64,000 nucleotides of DNA from Pseudoalteromonas piratica (GTDB lineage Bacteria; Pseudomonadota; Gammaproteobacteria; Enterobacterales; Alteromonadaceae), in NCBI RefSeq assembly GCF_000788395.1, contig NZ_CP009888.1:1384001-1448000 (forward strand), read 5' to 3'. The notes below the pieces were generated by a model. That model was given only the letters and a program-made list of their open reading frames with translations, ran no database searches and was not told where the DNA came from. Below, in pieces: positions 48,427 to 57,559 of this stretch (position 1 is its first letter; each line of letters starts with the position of its first letter). Position numbers and translations under genes: made by a program.

Positions 48427-50292
48427 ATGGCACTGTGGGGCGGACGTTTTTCTTCGGGACCAGATCACGCATTTAAACAATTTAATGACTCATTGCCATT
48501 TGATTATCAAATGGCAGAAGAAGACATTATTGGTTCAATTGCTTGGGCTGGTGCATTACAGCAAGTTGATGTGCTAACAGCACAAGAACATCAACAATTA
48601 GTGACGGGGTTAAATGAACTTTTACTTGAAGTTCAGCAAAACCCGAATGCAATTGCTACGGCTGGGGATGAGGATATTCACTCGTATGTGGAAGCAAAAC
48701 TAATTGAAAAGGTTGGGGATCTTGGTAAAAAACTGCACACAGGGCGCAGTCGAAATGACCAAGTCGCTACAGATTTTCGTTTGTGGAGTCGAAAAACGGT
48801 CAAACAGTTGCTAGCAGCTATCGCCTCTTTAAAAGATGCACTGGTGACACTGGCAGAAAAAGAGTTTGGTACTGTGTTACCAGGTTATACCCATTTGCAA
48901 CGCGCACAGCCTGTACTATTTAGTCATTGGTGTATGGCATATTTTGAAATGCTAGAACGTGATGAAGCACGTTTAGAAAGCGCGCTAAGCCGCATTAATG
49001 TATGCCCACTTGGTTCAGGCGCACTAGCAGGTACCGCGTATGCCATTGATCGTGAACAGCTCGCGGTCAATTTAGGCTTTGATAGAGCAAGTCGCAATAG
49101 CCTTGATGCAGTATCTGATCGTGATTTTGTGGTTGAACTGTTAAGTTGTGCATCTATTTCAATGATGCATTTATCACGCCTTGCAGAAGATATGATTTTC
49201 TATAACTCTGGCGAAGCCGGATTTATTGAACTGGCTGATAGCGTGACATCGGGCTCAAGCTTGATGCCACAAAAGAAAAACCCTGATGCGTTAGAGCTCA
49301 TTCGTGGTAAAACGGGCCGTGTTTTTGGCGCGTTTAGCGCCATGATGATGACGTTAAAAGCATTACCACTTGCCTATAACAAAGATATGCAAGAAGACAA
49401 AGAAGGCCTATTTGATGCAATGCCAACGTGGCTTGCCTGTATTCATATGGCTGAAGCCTGCATTAAAGGTGTGAAAGTTAACGCAGAGAAAACCAAAGCG
49501 GCAGCACAAGGCGGTCATGCGAATGCTACTGAACTAGCGGATTATCTGGTTGCCAAAGGCATTCCTTTCCGTGAAGGACATCACATTGTGGGAGAGCTCG
49601 TACAAGTGGCAATCTCTGAGGGGAAAAACCTTGAAGATTTATCAATCGCACAGTTTAAAGCTGTGTGTGATGTGATTGATGAGGATGTGTACCCTGTGCT
49701 TGAACTGCAAGCATGTTTAGATGCCCGTTTAGCATTGGGGGGTACATCGCCTACACAGGTTCAATTAGCCATTAGCAACGCAAAAAAAAACGCTGAATTT
49801 ACGGTAAGGGATGCCACGCTGAATGATGTGGAAGCAATCGCTGAGTTAATTCAGTATTGGGCGCGCGAAGGTGAAAACCTACCGCGCGCAAAAAGCGATA
49901 TGATCCACAGTATTAATGAATTTGCAGTAACCGAAGTGAATGGCAAAGTGACAGGGTGTGCATCACTGTATATTTACGATACCGGTCTTGCAGAAATTCG
50001 CTCGCTTGGGGTAAATCCTGAGTCAAGTGTTAAAGGACAGGGACGAGCGCTGGTAAATCACCTCATTGAAAAAGGCGCTAAGCTTGCCTTAGGACGCATT
50101 ATTGTATTAACACGTGTACCAGGCTTCTTCACTAAGTTAGGCTTTGCCGATAGTCATAAATCTCAGTTACCCGAAAAGGTGATGAAAGACTGCGAACTTT
50201 GTTTACGCAAAGATAATTGCGATGAGGTGGCAATGGATTACCGCATCGCTAGGCCGAATGAACTGCGCATCGAGTGCCGTAACGTCGCCTAA
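48427..50292 (+). CDS. argH: Argininosuccinate lyase fused to N-acetylglutamate synthase, ArgH(A)
   Basis: A 621-residue two-domain protein. Residues 1-455 are argininosuccinate lyase, with [18 protein letters not shown], a catalytic region around [10 protein letters not shown] and the fumarase-superfamily signature [12 protein letters not shown] (about 276-287). From about 456 a GNAT domain follows ([44 protein letters not shown]) that matches the C-terminal half of ArgA. It lacks the amino acid kinase half of classic ArgA. ArgH(A) fusions are known in Alteromonas, Vibrio and Moritella relatives, so one polypeptide catalyses the first and last steps of arginine synthesis. Confidence 0.95.
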   Translation: MALWGGRFSSGPDHAFKQFNDSLPFDYQMAEEDIIGSIAWAGALQQVDVLTAQEHQQLVTGLNELLLEVQQNPNAIATAGDEDIHSYVEAKLIEKVGDLGKKLHTGRSRNDQVATDFRLWSRKTVKQLLAAIASLKDALVTLAEKEFGTVLPGYTHLQRAQPVLFSHWCMAYFEMLERDEARLESALSRINVCPLGSGALAGTAYAIDREQLAVNLGFDRASRNSLDAVSDRDFVVELLSCASISMMHLSRLAEDMIFYNSGEAGFIELADSVTSGSSLMPQKKNPDALELIRGKTGRVFGAFSAMMMTLKALPLAYNKDMQEDKEGLFDAMPTWLACIHMAEACIKGVKVNAEKTKAAAQGGHANATELADYLVAKGIPFREGHHIVGELVQVAISEGKNLEDLSIAQFKAVCDVIDEDVYPVLELQACLDARLALGGTSPTQVQLAISNAKKNAEFTVRDATLNDVEAIAELIQYWAREGENLPRAKSDMIHSINEFAVTEVNGKVTGCASLYIYDTGLAEIRSLGVNPESSVKGQGRALVNHLIEKGAKLALGRIIVLTRVPGFFTKLGFADSHKSQLPEKVMKDCELCLRKDNCDEVAMDYRIARPNELRIECRNVA

Positions 50293-50323
50293 TACGTTTT
50301 CAAACTTTATTGTTTAACGCCAT

Positions 50324-50356
50324 AAAAAGCACAGCAGTTTTCTGCTGTGCTTTTTT
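50324..50356 (+). terminator. Rho-independent terminator of the arginine operon
   Basis: AAAAAGCACAGCAG, loop TTTT, CTGCTGTGCTTTTT: 14-bp stem with T tail. Confidence 0.96.
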
Positions 50357-50665
50357 ATTGTAATTTAAGTTTTGTACTATAATTAGGTACATGTTGGCGA
50401 GAGTGAAATAAATAAAATTAATGGCTAAGTTAATATGCATTTTTGTTAAATGGTCATATAAATCAGTTAATTAAAATTAATCCTTTGTTCGTATATTGAG
50501 TTTCATTCGCATTTCTGGATCGCTAATTGCTTTTATTCGTGCACCTGATGTTAAGTTGTCAGAAAAATGACAATTTAAGGCCCCTAAGTAGGTGAGGAGT
50601 ACAAACAAAAATAATAAGGACACTTAGGGTCATCTTTAAAAATTAGTTTTATAAGGAATAGAAAA
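50357..50665 (+). promoter_or_regulatory. Promoter and structured leader before the small-protein gene
   Basis: About 310 nt without a gene. A perfect -10 TATAAT lies at 50378-50383 with a poor -35 (TTATTG at 17 bp). Two inverted repeats occur near the gene: TTGTCA-GAAAAA-TGACAA (50556-50573), and CCCTAAGT...ACTTAGGG (50582-50589 with 50622-50629), which encloses an AGGTGAGGAG-like purine stretch and an A-rich loop. They could be operators or a folded 5' leader that ends 36 nt before the ATG at 50666. No known riboswitch pattern is recognised. Confidence 0.4.
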
Positions 50666-50866
50666 ATGCAAATTAACGGTACAAACAGCTTAAATGCTAT
50701 GCAATATGCGCAAATGCAAAACACTCAAACAAATACTGTTAAATCAGAGTCTTCACAAAACACCCTACAAAGTGATAAGGTAACTTTATCGGCGGAGGCA
50801 TTAGGTATGACTCCTGAACTACGTCGCGGTGGTGGTAATGTAATCACTAAACGCGAGGAAGACTAA
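50666..50866 (+). CDS. Small uncharacterised protein
   Basis: A 66-residue hydrophilic protein with a good AAGGA site before the ATG. It is rich in Gln, Asn, Ser and Thr (MQINGTNSLNAMQYAQMQN), has no transmembrane helix or cysteine, and carries SDKVTLSAEALGM, a short motif of the D-x-V-x-L-S-x-E-A type seen in secretion- and motility-related small proteins. No family can be named. The next gene begins 17 nt after its stop with its own AAAGGA site, so the pair is likely one transcript with the membrane protein. Confidence 0.6.
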   Translation: MQINGTNSLNAMQYAQMQNTQTNTVKSESSQNTLQSDKVTLSAEALGMTPELRRGGGNVITKREED

Positions 50867-50883
50867 TCCGTTAAAGGACATGA

Positions 50884-51468
50884 ATGTTTTTTGATATGAA
50901 CCTTGCTCCATTTTTTGGCGCATTTATGACATGGGGCTTTTTAATTGGCTTTTTGTTTAATGTGTTTGGTAAGGTTTTAGGTTTTAAAGATAGTTATTCA
51001 GTAATTATCTCAGCGCTAGTTGTATTCATGTCCTATTTTATCAGCGATCATATCTTTGAGTTCGACACCACAACTCGCGTTTACCTGCAATGGATGACAC
51101 AAGATATCCTTACAATAACAACAATCTTTTTTATTCATAAGCTTTTCAGAATACAACACCATCGCGCTTCATACTATGTTTACCTAGGACTCACATTAAA
51201 TGGTTTGATGTTTTATTTGATGTGGGTGGATATTCAGGTATTAGCTAATCAAGATCCTTGGTGGTTCTGGAGTGTTTACTCATTTGGTATAAACATTATT
51301 GATTATGCAATGATCATTACATTAATTGTAGGCAGAGACTGGCTAGGCTTAGTGCGTTTAGGGCGCTTTATTCGAGATAGTATTTTGGTCAGAAAGAGCC
51401 GCTTAAAGTTTAAAGCAAAAGAACATCAGAACGAAAAGCAAATACCTCATAATATGCTACAAGCATAA
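50884..51468 (+). CDS. Uncharacterised multi-helix membrane protein
   Basis: A 194-residue inner-membrane protein preceded by AAAGGACATGA. Predicted helices by eye: about 8-30 (FFGAFMTWGFLIGFLFNVFG), 36-56 (SVIISALVVFMSYFISD), 70-86, 98-118 (YYVYLGLTLNGLMFYLMWV) and 132-152 (YSFGINIIDYAMIITLIVG). A basic cytosolic tail follows (RDSILVRKSRLKFKAKEHQNEKQ). There are no catalytic motifs and no family is recognised. It follows the 66-residue protein by 17 nt; co-function of the two is a guess from position only. Confidence 0.6.
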   Translation: MFFDMNLAPFFGAFMTWGFLIGFLFNVFGKVLGFKDSYSVIISALVVFMSYFISDHIFEFDTTTRVYLQWMTQDILTITTIFFIHKLFRIQHHRASYYVYLGLTLNGLMFYLMWVDIQVLANQDPWWFWSVYSFGINIIDYAMIITLIVGRDWLGLVRLGRFIRDSILVRKSRLKFKAKEHQNEKQIPHNMLQA

Positions 51469-51512
51469 TTGTTTTTCATTCTTTAAAGTCCCATCTAATC
51501 TATGTAGATTAA

Positions 51513-52943
51513 TTAAAAGCGATACTCCCAGCTTCCACTTATCGCAAACTCAGTGTCTGAAGTAGTTTCCAGCTTATCTCGCCAAGATGTGGCTTTAAGT
51601 TTTAATAAACCGTTTAACAACCCTTGTTGATAACCCACCTCTAACTGCAAGCGTTTTGATATGTGACTATCAGTGCTATTGGCATTTGTAAAATCAAGCT
51701 GGCGTAATTTTATAAACCCAGCGTAACCTTTTGTTGTTTGATAGCTTGTTGCAAGCGTAATACTTTCGACATTTGCCCCAATACTCGCTGCAATATTATC
51801 ACCTAAATGGGCATAGCCTTGCTCGTAGTATTGGTGTTGATACTGACAGTGACTGACTTCATTGGCAAAGCTGCAATTCGATACGGTATCGGAGTACTCA
51901 ATATAGCTTTTGACTAAGTAATCTTTAGCACCAAAAAAATGCTCGGCGCCAATACTAAACATGGTGTCTTCAGGTAAAAAACTCAGCTCATTTGTACCTG
52001 CGTATTCGCCATAAAACGCCATTGATTGATTTAAGAGGCGAGTACTATATTTGATATCGAGGCTAGTGAGTTGGTTATATTCATTCACACCTAGATTGTC
52101 GAGTTTATTTTTGGTGAGAATCACATCTGATAAGGCGCCAAAACCGTGATCGGCATTAGGGCTGTCAAACTGTGCGGTTTGGTTAATACCAATCTCTAAG
52201 CCACTAATTGGCGTTGATGAAAAACGCATCGCCCAGAAGAGGTTATCTTTACCATCGTTTTTTGGGTATTTATCTTGGCCGACAAAGGCTGAAAAATTCC
52301 ATGGGCCAATAAATGAAAGAAAACTTGGACCGTAGTAATCGGTATTTAAACGGCTAAAACGAATACCTGGCATTGGATCGGCATTGTTGGAAAGTAGCAA
52401 TGCATTATCATTACTTGGGCCAAACCATCTATTGACCTGCTCAAGGCTCACACTCCAGTTACCATAAAGTACCGCTAAGTATGACCCGTCATAATTAAGC
52501 TCTTTTTGGCTGGTGGCGTCTTTGTTATACCCAATTGATACTTTCGCTGTTACACGATCACCCATTAACACTGACGTGCCTTGAATATTCGCTTTATGCT
52601 TATTTCGCTCGCCAAAACTCTGAAGTGAGTTAGCTTCGCTGTTACCACTCACTTTTACAGAGGAGTAACTACCAGATTTAGCAACATGAAGGGCATGTTG
52701 TACTCTGCGCAGCGCAAAAAGGCCATCATCTGACAACGCGCTTTTATTAATCTGTGATAAGTCTTGAGCAATACCTTGCCACATTAATGGGTAACTATTT
52801 ACAGGGCGATTAATCGCACCTTCGCTAACTAGTTGCTCAATGGCTGCGCGCAAAAAAGGGTCGTCGGTGCCAATCCAAGGCTCTGCAAATACGTTTGCTG
52901 CAAATACTAAACTACATGAAGCAGCAAGGTGAGTTAACTTCAT
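51513..52943 (-). CDS. Capsule assembly Wzi-family outer-membrane protein (first)
   Basis: A 476-residue outer-membrane protein with signal peptide (to VFA, mature EPWIGTDD). The N-terminal helical part reads [28 protein letters not shown], a hallmark of Wzi-like proteins, and the remainder is beta-rich, with [26 protein letters not shown] and ending GSWEYRF. Wzi of E. coli K30 is a lectin-like barrel that helps attach capsule to the surface. No capsule synthesis genes lie beside it here, so the ligand is open. The start overlaps the coaD stop (ATGA), an odd coupling of a barrel with a CoA enzyme. Confidence 0.82.
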   Translation of the reverse strand: MKLTHLAASCSLVFAANVFAEPWIGTDDPFLRAAIEQLVSEGAINRPVNSYPLMWQGIAQDLSQINKSALSDDGLFALRRVQHALHVAKSGSYSSVKVSGNSEANSLQSFGERNKHKANIQGTSVLMGDRVTAKVSIGYNKDATSQKELNYDGSYLAVLYGNWSVSLEQVNRWFGPSNDNALLLSNNADPMPGIRFSRLNTDYYGPSFLSFIGPWNFSAFVGQDKYPKNDGKDNLFWAMRFSSTPISGLEIGINQTAQFDSPNADHGFGALSDVILTKNKLDNLGVNEYNQLTSLDIKYSTRLLNQSMAFYGEYAGTNELSFLPEDTMFSIGAEHFFGAKDYLVKSYIEYSDTVSNCSFANEVSHCQYQHQYYEQGYAHLGDNIAASIGANVESITLATSYQTTKGYAGFIKLRQLDFTNANSTDSHISKRLQLEVGYQQGLLNGLLKLKATSWRDKLETTSDTEFAISGSWEYRF

Positions 52944-53422
52944 TTTGCCAGTTTTTCCTTAAGGGCAGTTACAACAATTGGGTCAACAAATTCACTGACA
53001 TCACCGCCGTGAATTGCTACATCTTTTACTAAGCTTGAGGAGATAAACGAATTGTTTTCTGCAGGTGTTAGAAATACCGTTTCAAGATCTTTGTTTAAAC
53101 GACGGTTCATGCTGGCTAATTGAAATTCAAATTCAAAGTCAGATACAGCGCGAACTCCACGAACAAGTACTTGTGCATTATGTTCTTTTGCTAAGTCGGC
53201 CAGCAAGCCCGAAAATCCCAGTACAGTGACATTTTTGTGTTCTGCTAATACAGATTTTGCAATTTCAACACGTTGTTCTAACTCGAAAAATGGTTTTTTA
53301 TTTGGATTGTAAGCGATAGCTAAAATAACTTCATCGAAGAGTTTAGCTGCGCGCTTAACTAAATCAGTGTGACCATTGGTGATAGGATCAAAGGTGCCAG
53401 GATAAATTGCTTTTACTTTCAT
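52940..53422 (-). CDS. coaD: Phosphopantetheine adenylyltransferase
   Basis: A 160-residue enzyme (E. coli 159) from the ATG at 53422; 13 further codons upstream are non-conserved. The nucleotidyltransferase motif T-x-G-H is at residues 15-18 (TNGH), and [10 protein letters not shown] carries the second signature. It transfers adenylate from ATP to 4'-phosphopantetheine in CoA synthesis. In many gammaproteobacteria coaD neighbours waaA in the lipopolysaccharide region; here waaA is 1.3 kb away on the same strand, separated by a TetR gene and a DUF1415 gene. Confidence 0.96.
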   Translation of the reverse strand: MKVKAIYPGTFDPITNGHTDLVKRAAKLFDEVILAIAYNPNKKPFFELEQRVEIAKSVLAEHKNVTVLGFSGLLADLAKEHNAQVLVRGVRAVSDFEFEFQLASMNRRLNKDLETVFLTPAENNSFISSSLVKDVAIHGGDVSEFVDPIVVTALKEKLAK

Positions 53423-53466
53423 GATAACTGTAACTGAGTGATGATTCAGGCATTTTATCAAGCTTT

Positions 53467-53514
53467 AATTGGAATACCAATTAACAGGTTAGACTATTTT
53501 GTCAATTGGTATTC
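53467..53514. promoter_or_regulatory. Palindromic operator-like sites upstream of a TetR gene
   Basis: AATTGGAATACCAATT (53467-53482) is palindromic in its 6-bp arms around AATA. GAATACCAATT (53472-53482) recurs as a perfect 11-bp inverted copy, AATTGGTATTC (53504-53514), after 21 nt. The set lies between divergent coaD and the TetR gene, with the right arm about 55 nt before the TetR ATG. It suits autoregulation by that repressor. Confidence 0.65.
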
Positions 53515-53568
53515 ATGACAAGATTGTTTATACTGCGGCGATAATATACAGGCGAAATTAGGATAGAT

Positions 53569-54225
53569 ATGAGTACTAAGGATAAGATTATTCAAACCAG
53601 CATTGCATTATTTAACCAGTACGGTGAACGTGCAATTACCACTAACCATATTGCTTCGGAAATGGGCATTAGCCCGGGCAACCTGTATTATCACTTCAAA
53701 AATAAAGAAGATATTTTGCGTCATATTTTTGGTTTGTACAAAACCCATCTACAAGACAATTTTACCCCGATGGATAAAAATTTAGACGTAATGCCGCAAC
53801 TGGCGGGCTACCTTGATTCGCTAGTGGAGTTAATGTGGCGTTTTAACTTCTTTTATAACAACTTAACGGATATCCTAAGCCGTGATAAAGAGCTTAAAGC
53901 TCAGTATCTGGAACAACAAACTCAATTAGTCGAGCAAGTTGTTGCGGTGATTAATGGCTTAAAATATGCTGAAGTCATTGTAATTGATGAAAGCGATATT
54001 GTTGAGCTTGCGCATATGGTTAAACTGACTGTCAGTTTTTGGACTCCTTATGTGAAAGCACACAGTGAAGAGAGTACGTTAACTAAGCAAGATATTTTTG
54101 GTGGGATTGTGAAAGTGATCTTGCTGTTCAAACCGTATTCACATGGCGCGGGACTTGAACAGCTGAAACAACTTCAACAAGAATATTCAAATAAACAACT
54201 CGAAGTGGCGCAAGCTGTCGCTTAA
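53569..54225 (+). CDS. TetR/AcrR-family transcriptional regulator
   Basis: A 218-residue regulator. Helix-turn-helix: IIQTSIALFNQYGERAITTNHIASEMGISPGNLYYHFKNKEDI, a near-consensus TetR DNA-binding domain. The C-terminal part is helical with an aromatic patch (MWRFNFFYNNLTDILSRD) like the ligand pockets of regulators of lipid or fatty acid genes; the ligand is unknown. The gene is single, divergent from coaD, and its stop overlaps that of the convergent DUF1415 gene by 2 nt. Palindromic sites upstream suggest autorepression. Confidence 0.87.
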   Translation: MSTKDKIIQTSIALFNQYGERAITTNHIASEMGISPGNLYYHFKNKEDILRHIFGLYKTHLQDNFTPMDKNLDVMPQLAGYLDSLVELMWRFNFFYNNLTDILSRDKELKAQYLEQQTQLVEQVVAVINGLKYAEVIVIDESDIVELAHMVKLTVSFWTPYVKAHSEESTLTKQDIFGGIVKVILLFKPYSHGAGLEQLKQLQQEYSNKQLEVAQAVA

Positions 54226-54773
54226 TCCTTCTTTCCTGTTTGGCAGTGATTGAGTAATTGCTGCCAATATTCAATGCCTTTTTCTCTCGCAAGATTGATG
54301 TTTGTTTCTGGGATCCCTTCTGGGTCAGGGTGAATATCAAGTACGCGAGCCATTGACGCCTCTCGTATCAAATGCAATGTGGGAAAGGGAGCGCGGTTAG
54401 TGTAATTGGCTGCATCCATTTCATCGCTGTCGGCAAAGACATAGTTTGGGTGGAAGTTAGCGATCTGAATAAATCCTTCAAAACCACTTGAAACCAGCAT
54501 GGCATTGGCTAGATCAACTAAATCTAAAAAAGCGTCAAAATCTTGAAAGCCTTTGCTGAAAATTTGTAAACAGGTTTCTATGTCATCATTTTCGCGCATA
54601 GCTTGTATCAGTGATAGCATCTCTATCACTGCATCTTCATGAGTCGTAGTCTGACTATCTACATAGTTAATGGTGTTATTAACTACTTCTTTTTTAGCAA
54701 AAGGGCAAAAGTTGTAGCCAACAATTACTTGGCTAACCCAGTTCTTTGTTTGCTCAGTGGGTGACAGTGTCAT
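54222..54773 (-). CDS. DUF1415 family protein
   Basis: A 183-residue cytosolic protein from the ATG at 54773 (MTLSPTEQTKNWV); an extension to 54821 runs deeper into waaA and is not needed. Family blocks are VIVGYNFCPFAKKEVVNN, where a cysteine sits in the Cys-Pro motif, FEGFIQIANFHPNYVFADSD, and NYTNRAPFPTLHLIREASMARVL. The family is conserved in proteobacteria but has no assigned activity. The gene overlaps the waaA 3' end by 20 nt, so it is likely translated from the same message. Confidence 0.85.
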   Translation of the reverse strand: MTLSPTEQTKNWVSQVIVGYNFCPFAKKEVVNNTINYVDSQTTTHEDAVIEMLSLIQAMRENDDIETCLQIFSKGFQDFDAFLDLVDLANAMLVSSGFEGFIQIANFHPNYVFADSDEMDAANYTNRAPFPTLHLIREASMARVLDIHPDPEGIPETNINLAREKGIEYWQQLLNHCQTGKKD

Positions 54774-56022
54774 GGGTAATCTCGTTTTCAATAAGCGTGA
54801 GTGTTCGTTTGAGCGCACCACGATTGGCGTTTAAAATCTGATACGCATTTTCACCCAACATCTTTCGCTTTTCAGGGTCATTAGACAGACTTATTAAATT
54901 GTCAAAAAGCGCATTGGATGAATCAACACAAATGCAGGCATTACTGCTGATTAATTGCGGGTACACATGGAGAAAGTTGGTATAACTAGGGCCTGTAATA
55001 ATTGGAATATTAAATGCGGCGGCTTCCAAAGGGTTGTGACCGCCTCGCTCAATTAAACTGCCACCAATAAACGCGCATTGGGACGCGCCAAACAGTACTA
55101 GCATTTCTCCCATGGTATCTGCCAGCAAAACACTTTGTCCAGTATGTGCCTCTTTACTACGTTGACTAAATGAAATGTTGTTTTGTCTCAAGTAGTCTGC
55201 AACTTTGTTAAATTGTTCTGGGTGACGAGGGGCAATAATTAAAAGTGCGTTTGGCTTTTGGGCTAATAGCGCTAAGTGAGCACTAATTACTTGTTCATAT
55301 TCACCTGGGTGAGTTGAGCCTGCAATCCAAATAAATTCATGATTGGCAAGTTGCGGCTTAAGAGCTGTGATTTTATCTTCGATGGTGTCACTTACGTCAA
55401 TATCAAACTTTATCGAACCAGTCACCTTGGTATTGTTATCAGCGATGCCCAATTGTAAAAAACGTTCTGCATCTTGTTGATTATGCACAGCAAGTAAATT
55501 AATAGAACGCATTATATTTTTACTCAAAGGTAAAATACGCTGGTAGCCTTTCAATGATTTTTCAGATAAGCGGGCATTAATAACACATACAGGTATATGT
55601 TGTTGCTGCGCTTTAATAATTAAGTTTGGCCATAGCTCTGTTTCTAAAATAATAATAGCTTTGGGCTTTAATGCTGCTAAAAAGCGAGTGATGGCACCGG
55701 AGAAATCAAGCGGTAAATATAGATGCTGTACACTTTCTCCAAATTGCTTTTTGATTTCGGCAGAGCCTGTCGGTGTATTGCATGTAACAGTAATGTCATA
55801 CTGCTCTTTTAGTTTGTGAATTAATTTGCTTGCTGCCATTAATTCGCCAACTGATGCACAGTGAATAACAACAGTATTGCGTTTTATTGGCGAGTGGTAA
55901 AAAGCTAATCGTTCAGCCCAACGTTTACGATAGTCAGGCGCTTTTTTTCCACGCAACCACAGGTGTAAAAACACCAGAGGCGAAAGAATATATAAAACTA
56001 AGCTGTAAATTAAATGCGCCAT
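54754..56022 (-). CDS. waaA: 3-deoxy-D-manno-octulosonic acid (Kdo) transferase
   Basis: A 422-residue membrane-associated GT30 transferase from the ATG at 56022, preceded by GAGGG. N-terminal anchor: LIYSLVLYILSPLVFLHLWLRG. Donor and acceptor blocks: IHCASVGELMAASKLI, TGSAEIKKQFGESVQHLYLPLD, ILETELWPNLI and AFIGGSLIERGGHNPLEAAAF. It adds Kdo to the lipid A precursor. Together with kdkA, which phosphorylates the first Kdo in organisms with a monofunctional WaaA, a single Kdo-phosphate core is likely; this is inference. Confidence 0.95.
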   Translation of the reverse strand: MAHLIYSLVLYILSPLVFLHLWLRGKKAPDYRKRWAERLAFYHSPIKRNTVVIHCASVGELMAASKLIHKLKEQYDITVTCNTPTGSAEIKKQFGESVQHLYLPLDFSGAITRFLAALKPKAIIILETELWPNLIIKAQQQHIPVCVINARLSEKSLKGYQRILPLSKNIMRSINLLAVHNQQDAERFLQLGIADNNTKVTGSIKFDIDVSDTIEDKITALKPQLANHEFIWIAGSTHPGEYEQVISAHLALLAQKPNALLIIAPRHPEQFNKVADYLRQNNISFSQRSKEAHTGQSVLLADTMGEMLVLFGASQCAFIGGSLIERGGHNPLEAAAFNIPIITGPSYTNFLHVYPQLISSNACICVDSSNALFDNLISLSNDPEKRKMLGENAYQILNANRGALKRTLTLIENEITHDTVTH

Positions 56023-56133
56023 AACACCCTCAATCAATAACGCCGCGAGTTATAACATATTTATACAATTTTTGCTGCGATAAGTGTTGGCCTTTTGTTA
56101 TTATGATTGGATATTTTTATCACTATTGCGCCT

Positions 56134-57546
56134 ATGAAACTTAGTAATTTATTGTTAATTGCCAGTGCTTTTGTTGCGACACAAAGCATTGCAAAACCCA
56201 CTGTATATTTGCCTTTAGGCATTGACGCTCACCTTGAAAGTCAGCTTGACCGTATGTTTGTGCTAACACGTGGTACGCCGATGCATAAACCTTATGCGTT
56301 AAGTGAAGTTGATATCGCGCTTAAACAGGTGAAGAGTAAAGATAGTCAGTTATATCGTTATTTAGTATCTGAGCTAAAGCGTTACCGAGGCGATGATAAA
56401 ATTAGCCGTTATGGTCTGCGTACCACAGTGAGCACAGGTGATGAAATGCCAATTGCCAATCAGCGCGGTTTAACCAGCGATGAATATGCACAAGGTTTCT
56501 TTGAAGGCATATGGCGACCAAATGATTTTATGCTTGCACAGGTAGGTGTTGACTATCGCGTAAAAGAGCAAGATTTAGTTGCATATAATTCAACCTTGAG
56601 TATGGCAGCTGCAAACCTTCAGCTTGATTTAGGTTATAAGGATCATTGGTATTCACCATTTAAAAACTCTGCGCAAATCATGTCCAATAATGCGCAAATG
56701 CCAATGAGTGTTTCATTGAGCACGGTTGTGCCAATGAATAACTGGTGGAATTTGGACTTTGATTTGTTTTACACCAGATTAGATGAAGTCAAAGAGGGCA
56801 TTCAATATCAAGGTGAATGGCATGATGGTAGCCCTGAACTTGTCGGCATGCATGGCTCAATCGAGCCACTGCAAGGTTGGAAACTCGGTTTCAATCGCGT
56901 TATGCAATTTGGTGGTGGGCCACGCAAAACTGATTTAAGCGATATCTTTAAAGCATTTTTTGACCCATCAGGTAACGATAATGCGGATGGTGATTTATCG
57001 ACAGATGACGAATTTGGCGATCAAATGATTTCATTTACCTCGAGTGTTTATTTTGATTGGGGTATGCCAATGGAAATTTATGCTGAGTATGGTGCAGAAG
57101 ATACTTTGCATAAAAGTAACTTCAAATTTGGAAACCAAACCATATCATTTGGTACTTACTTACCAAAGTTAACGCGTAATTCATCATTAAGATATGAGTA
57201 CAACAAGTGGAATACACAGTGGTATGTGCATCACTTATATCGAAATGGCAATACCAATGAGGGGTTCTCATTTGGTCATTTTGGTGCTGATAATCGTAAT
57301 TTCGGCGATGGTGTCCCTGCGGATGTTCACACTCTTAACTTCGATTATTTTGAATCAGTTTTAAGTTCATGGCAGTTTAAAGCTAGTACACAAAGTAACG
57401 ATAGTGAAGAGTATCAACGCGCTTACTCATTATCGTTAACTAACAGCCGAAAAGTGGGTGACTACCGTGTTGAAACTAGCTTAACCGGTGGTAAAAATGT
57501 GTATGACGAGGATTATGGGTATTTATCCGTAACCATGTTCTGGTAA
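56134..57546 (+). CDS. Capsule assembly Wzi-family outer-membrane protein (second)
   Basis: A 470-residue protein from the ATG at 56134, which begins the signal peptide (MKLSNLLLIASAFVATQSIAKP); an upstream ATG adds nine residues before it. The mature part starts VYLPLGIDAHLESQLDRMFVL and carries long beta-rich stretches: WYSPFKNSAQIMSNNAQMP, WKLGFNRVMQFGGG. It closes with LSVTMFW, a barrel-type C-terminus. The pattern matches Wzi-like proteins, though sequence similarity to the first copy is limited. An acidic loop (GNDNADGDLSTDDEFGD) could bind calcium. It is divergent from waaA and convergent with a GT9 gene. Confidence 0.8.
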   Translation: MKLSNLLLIASAFVATQSIAKPTVYLPLGIDAHLESQLDRMFVLTRGTPMHKPYALSEVDIALKQVKSKDSQLYRYLVSELKRYRGDDKISRYGLRTTVSTGDEMPIANQRGLTSDEYAQGFFEGIWRPNDFMLAQVGVDYRVKEQDLVAYNSTLSMAAANLQLDLGYKDHWYSPFKNSAQIMSNNAQMPMSVSLSTVVPMNNWWNLDFDLFYTRLDEVKEGIQYQGEWHDGSPELVGMHGSIEPLQGWKLGFNRVMQFGGGPRKTDLSDIFKAFFDPSGNDNADGDLSTDDEFGDQMISFTSSVYFDWGMPMEIYAEYGAEDTLHKSNFKFGNQTISFGTYLPKLTRNSSLRYEYNKWNTQWYVHHLYRNGNTNEGFSFGHFGADNRNFGDGVPADVHTLNFDYFESVLSSWQFKASTQSNDSEEYQRAYSLSLTNSRKVGDYRVETSLTGGKNVYDEDYGYLSVTMFW

Positions 57547-57559
57547 AAGTGTTTTAGGC

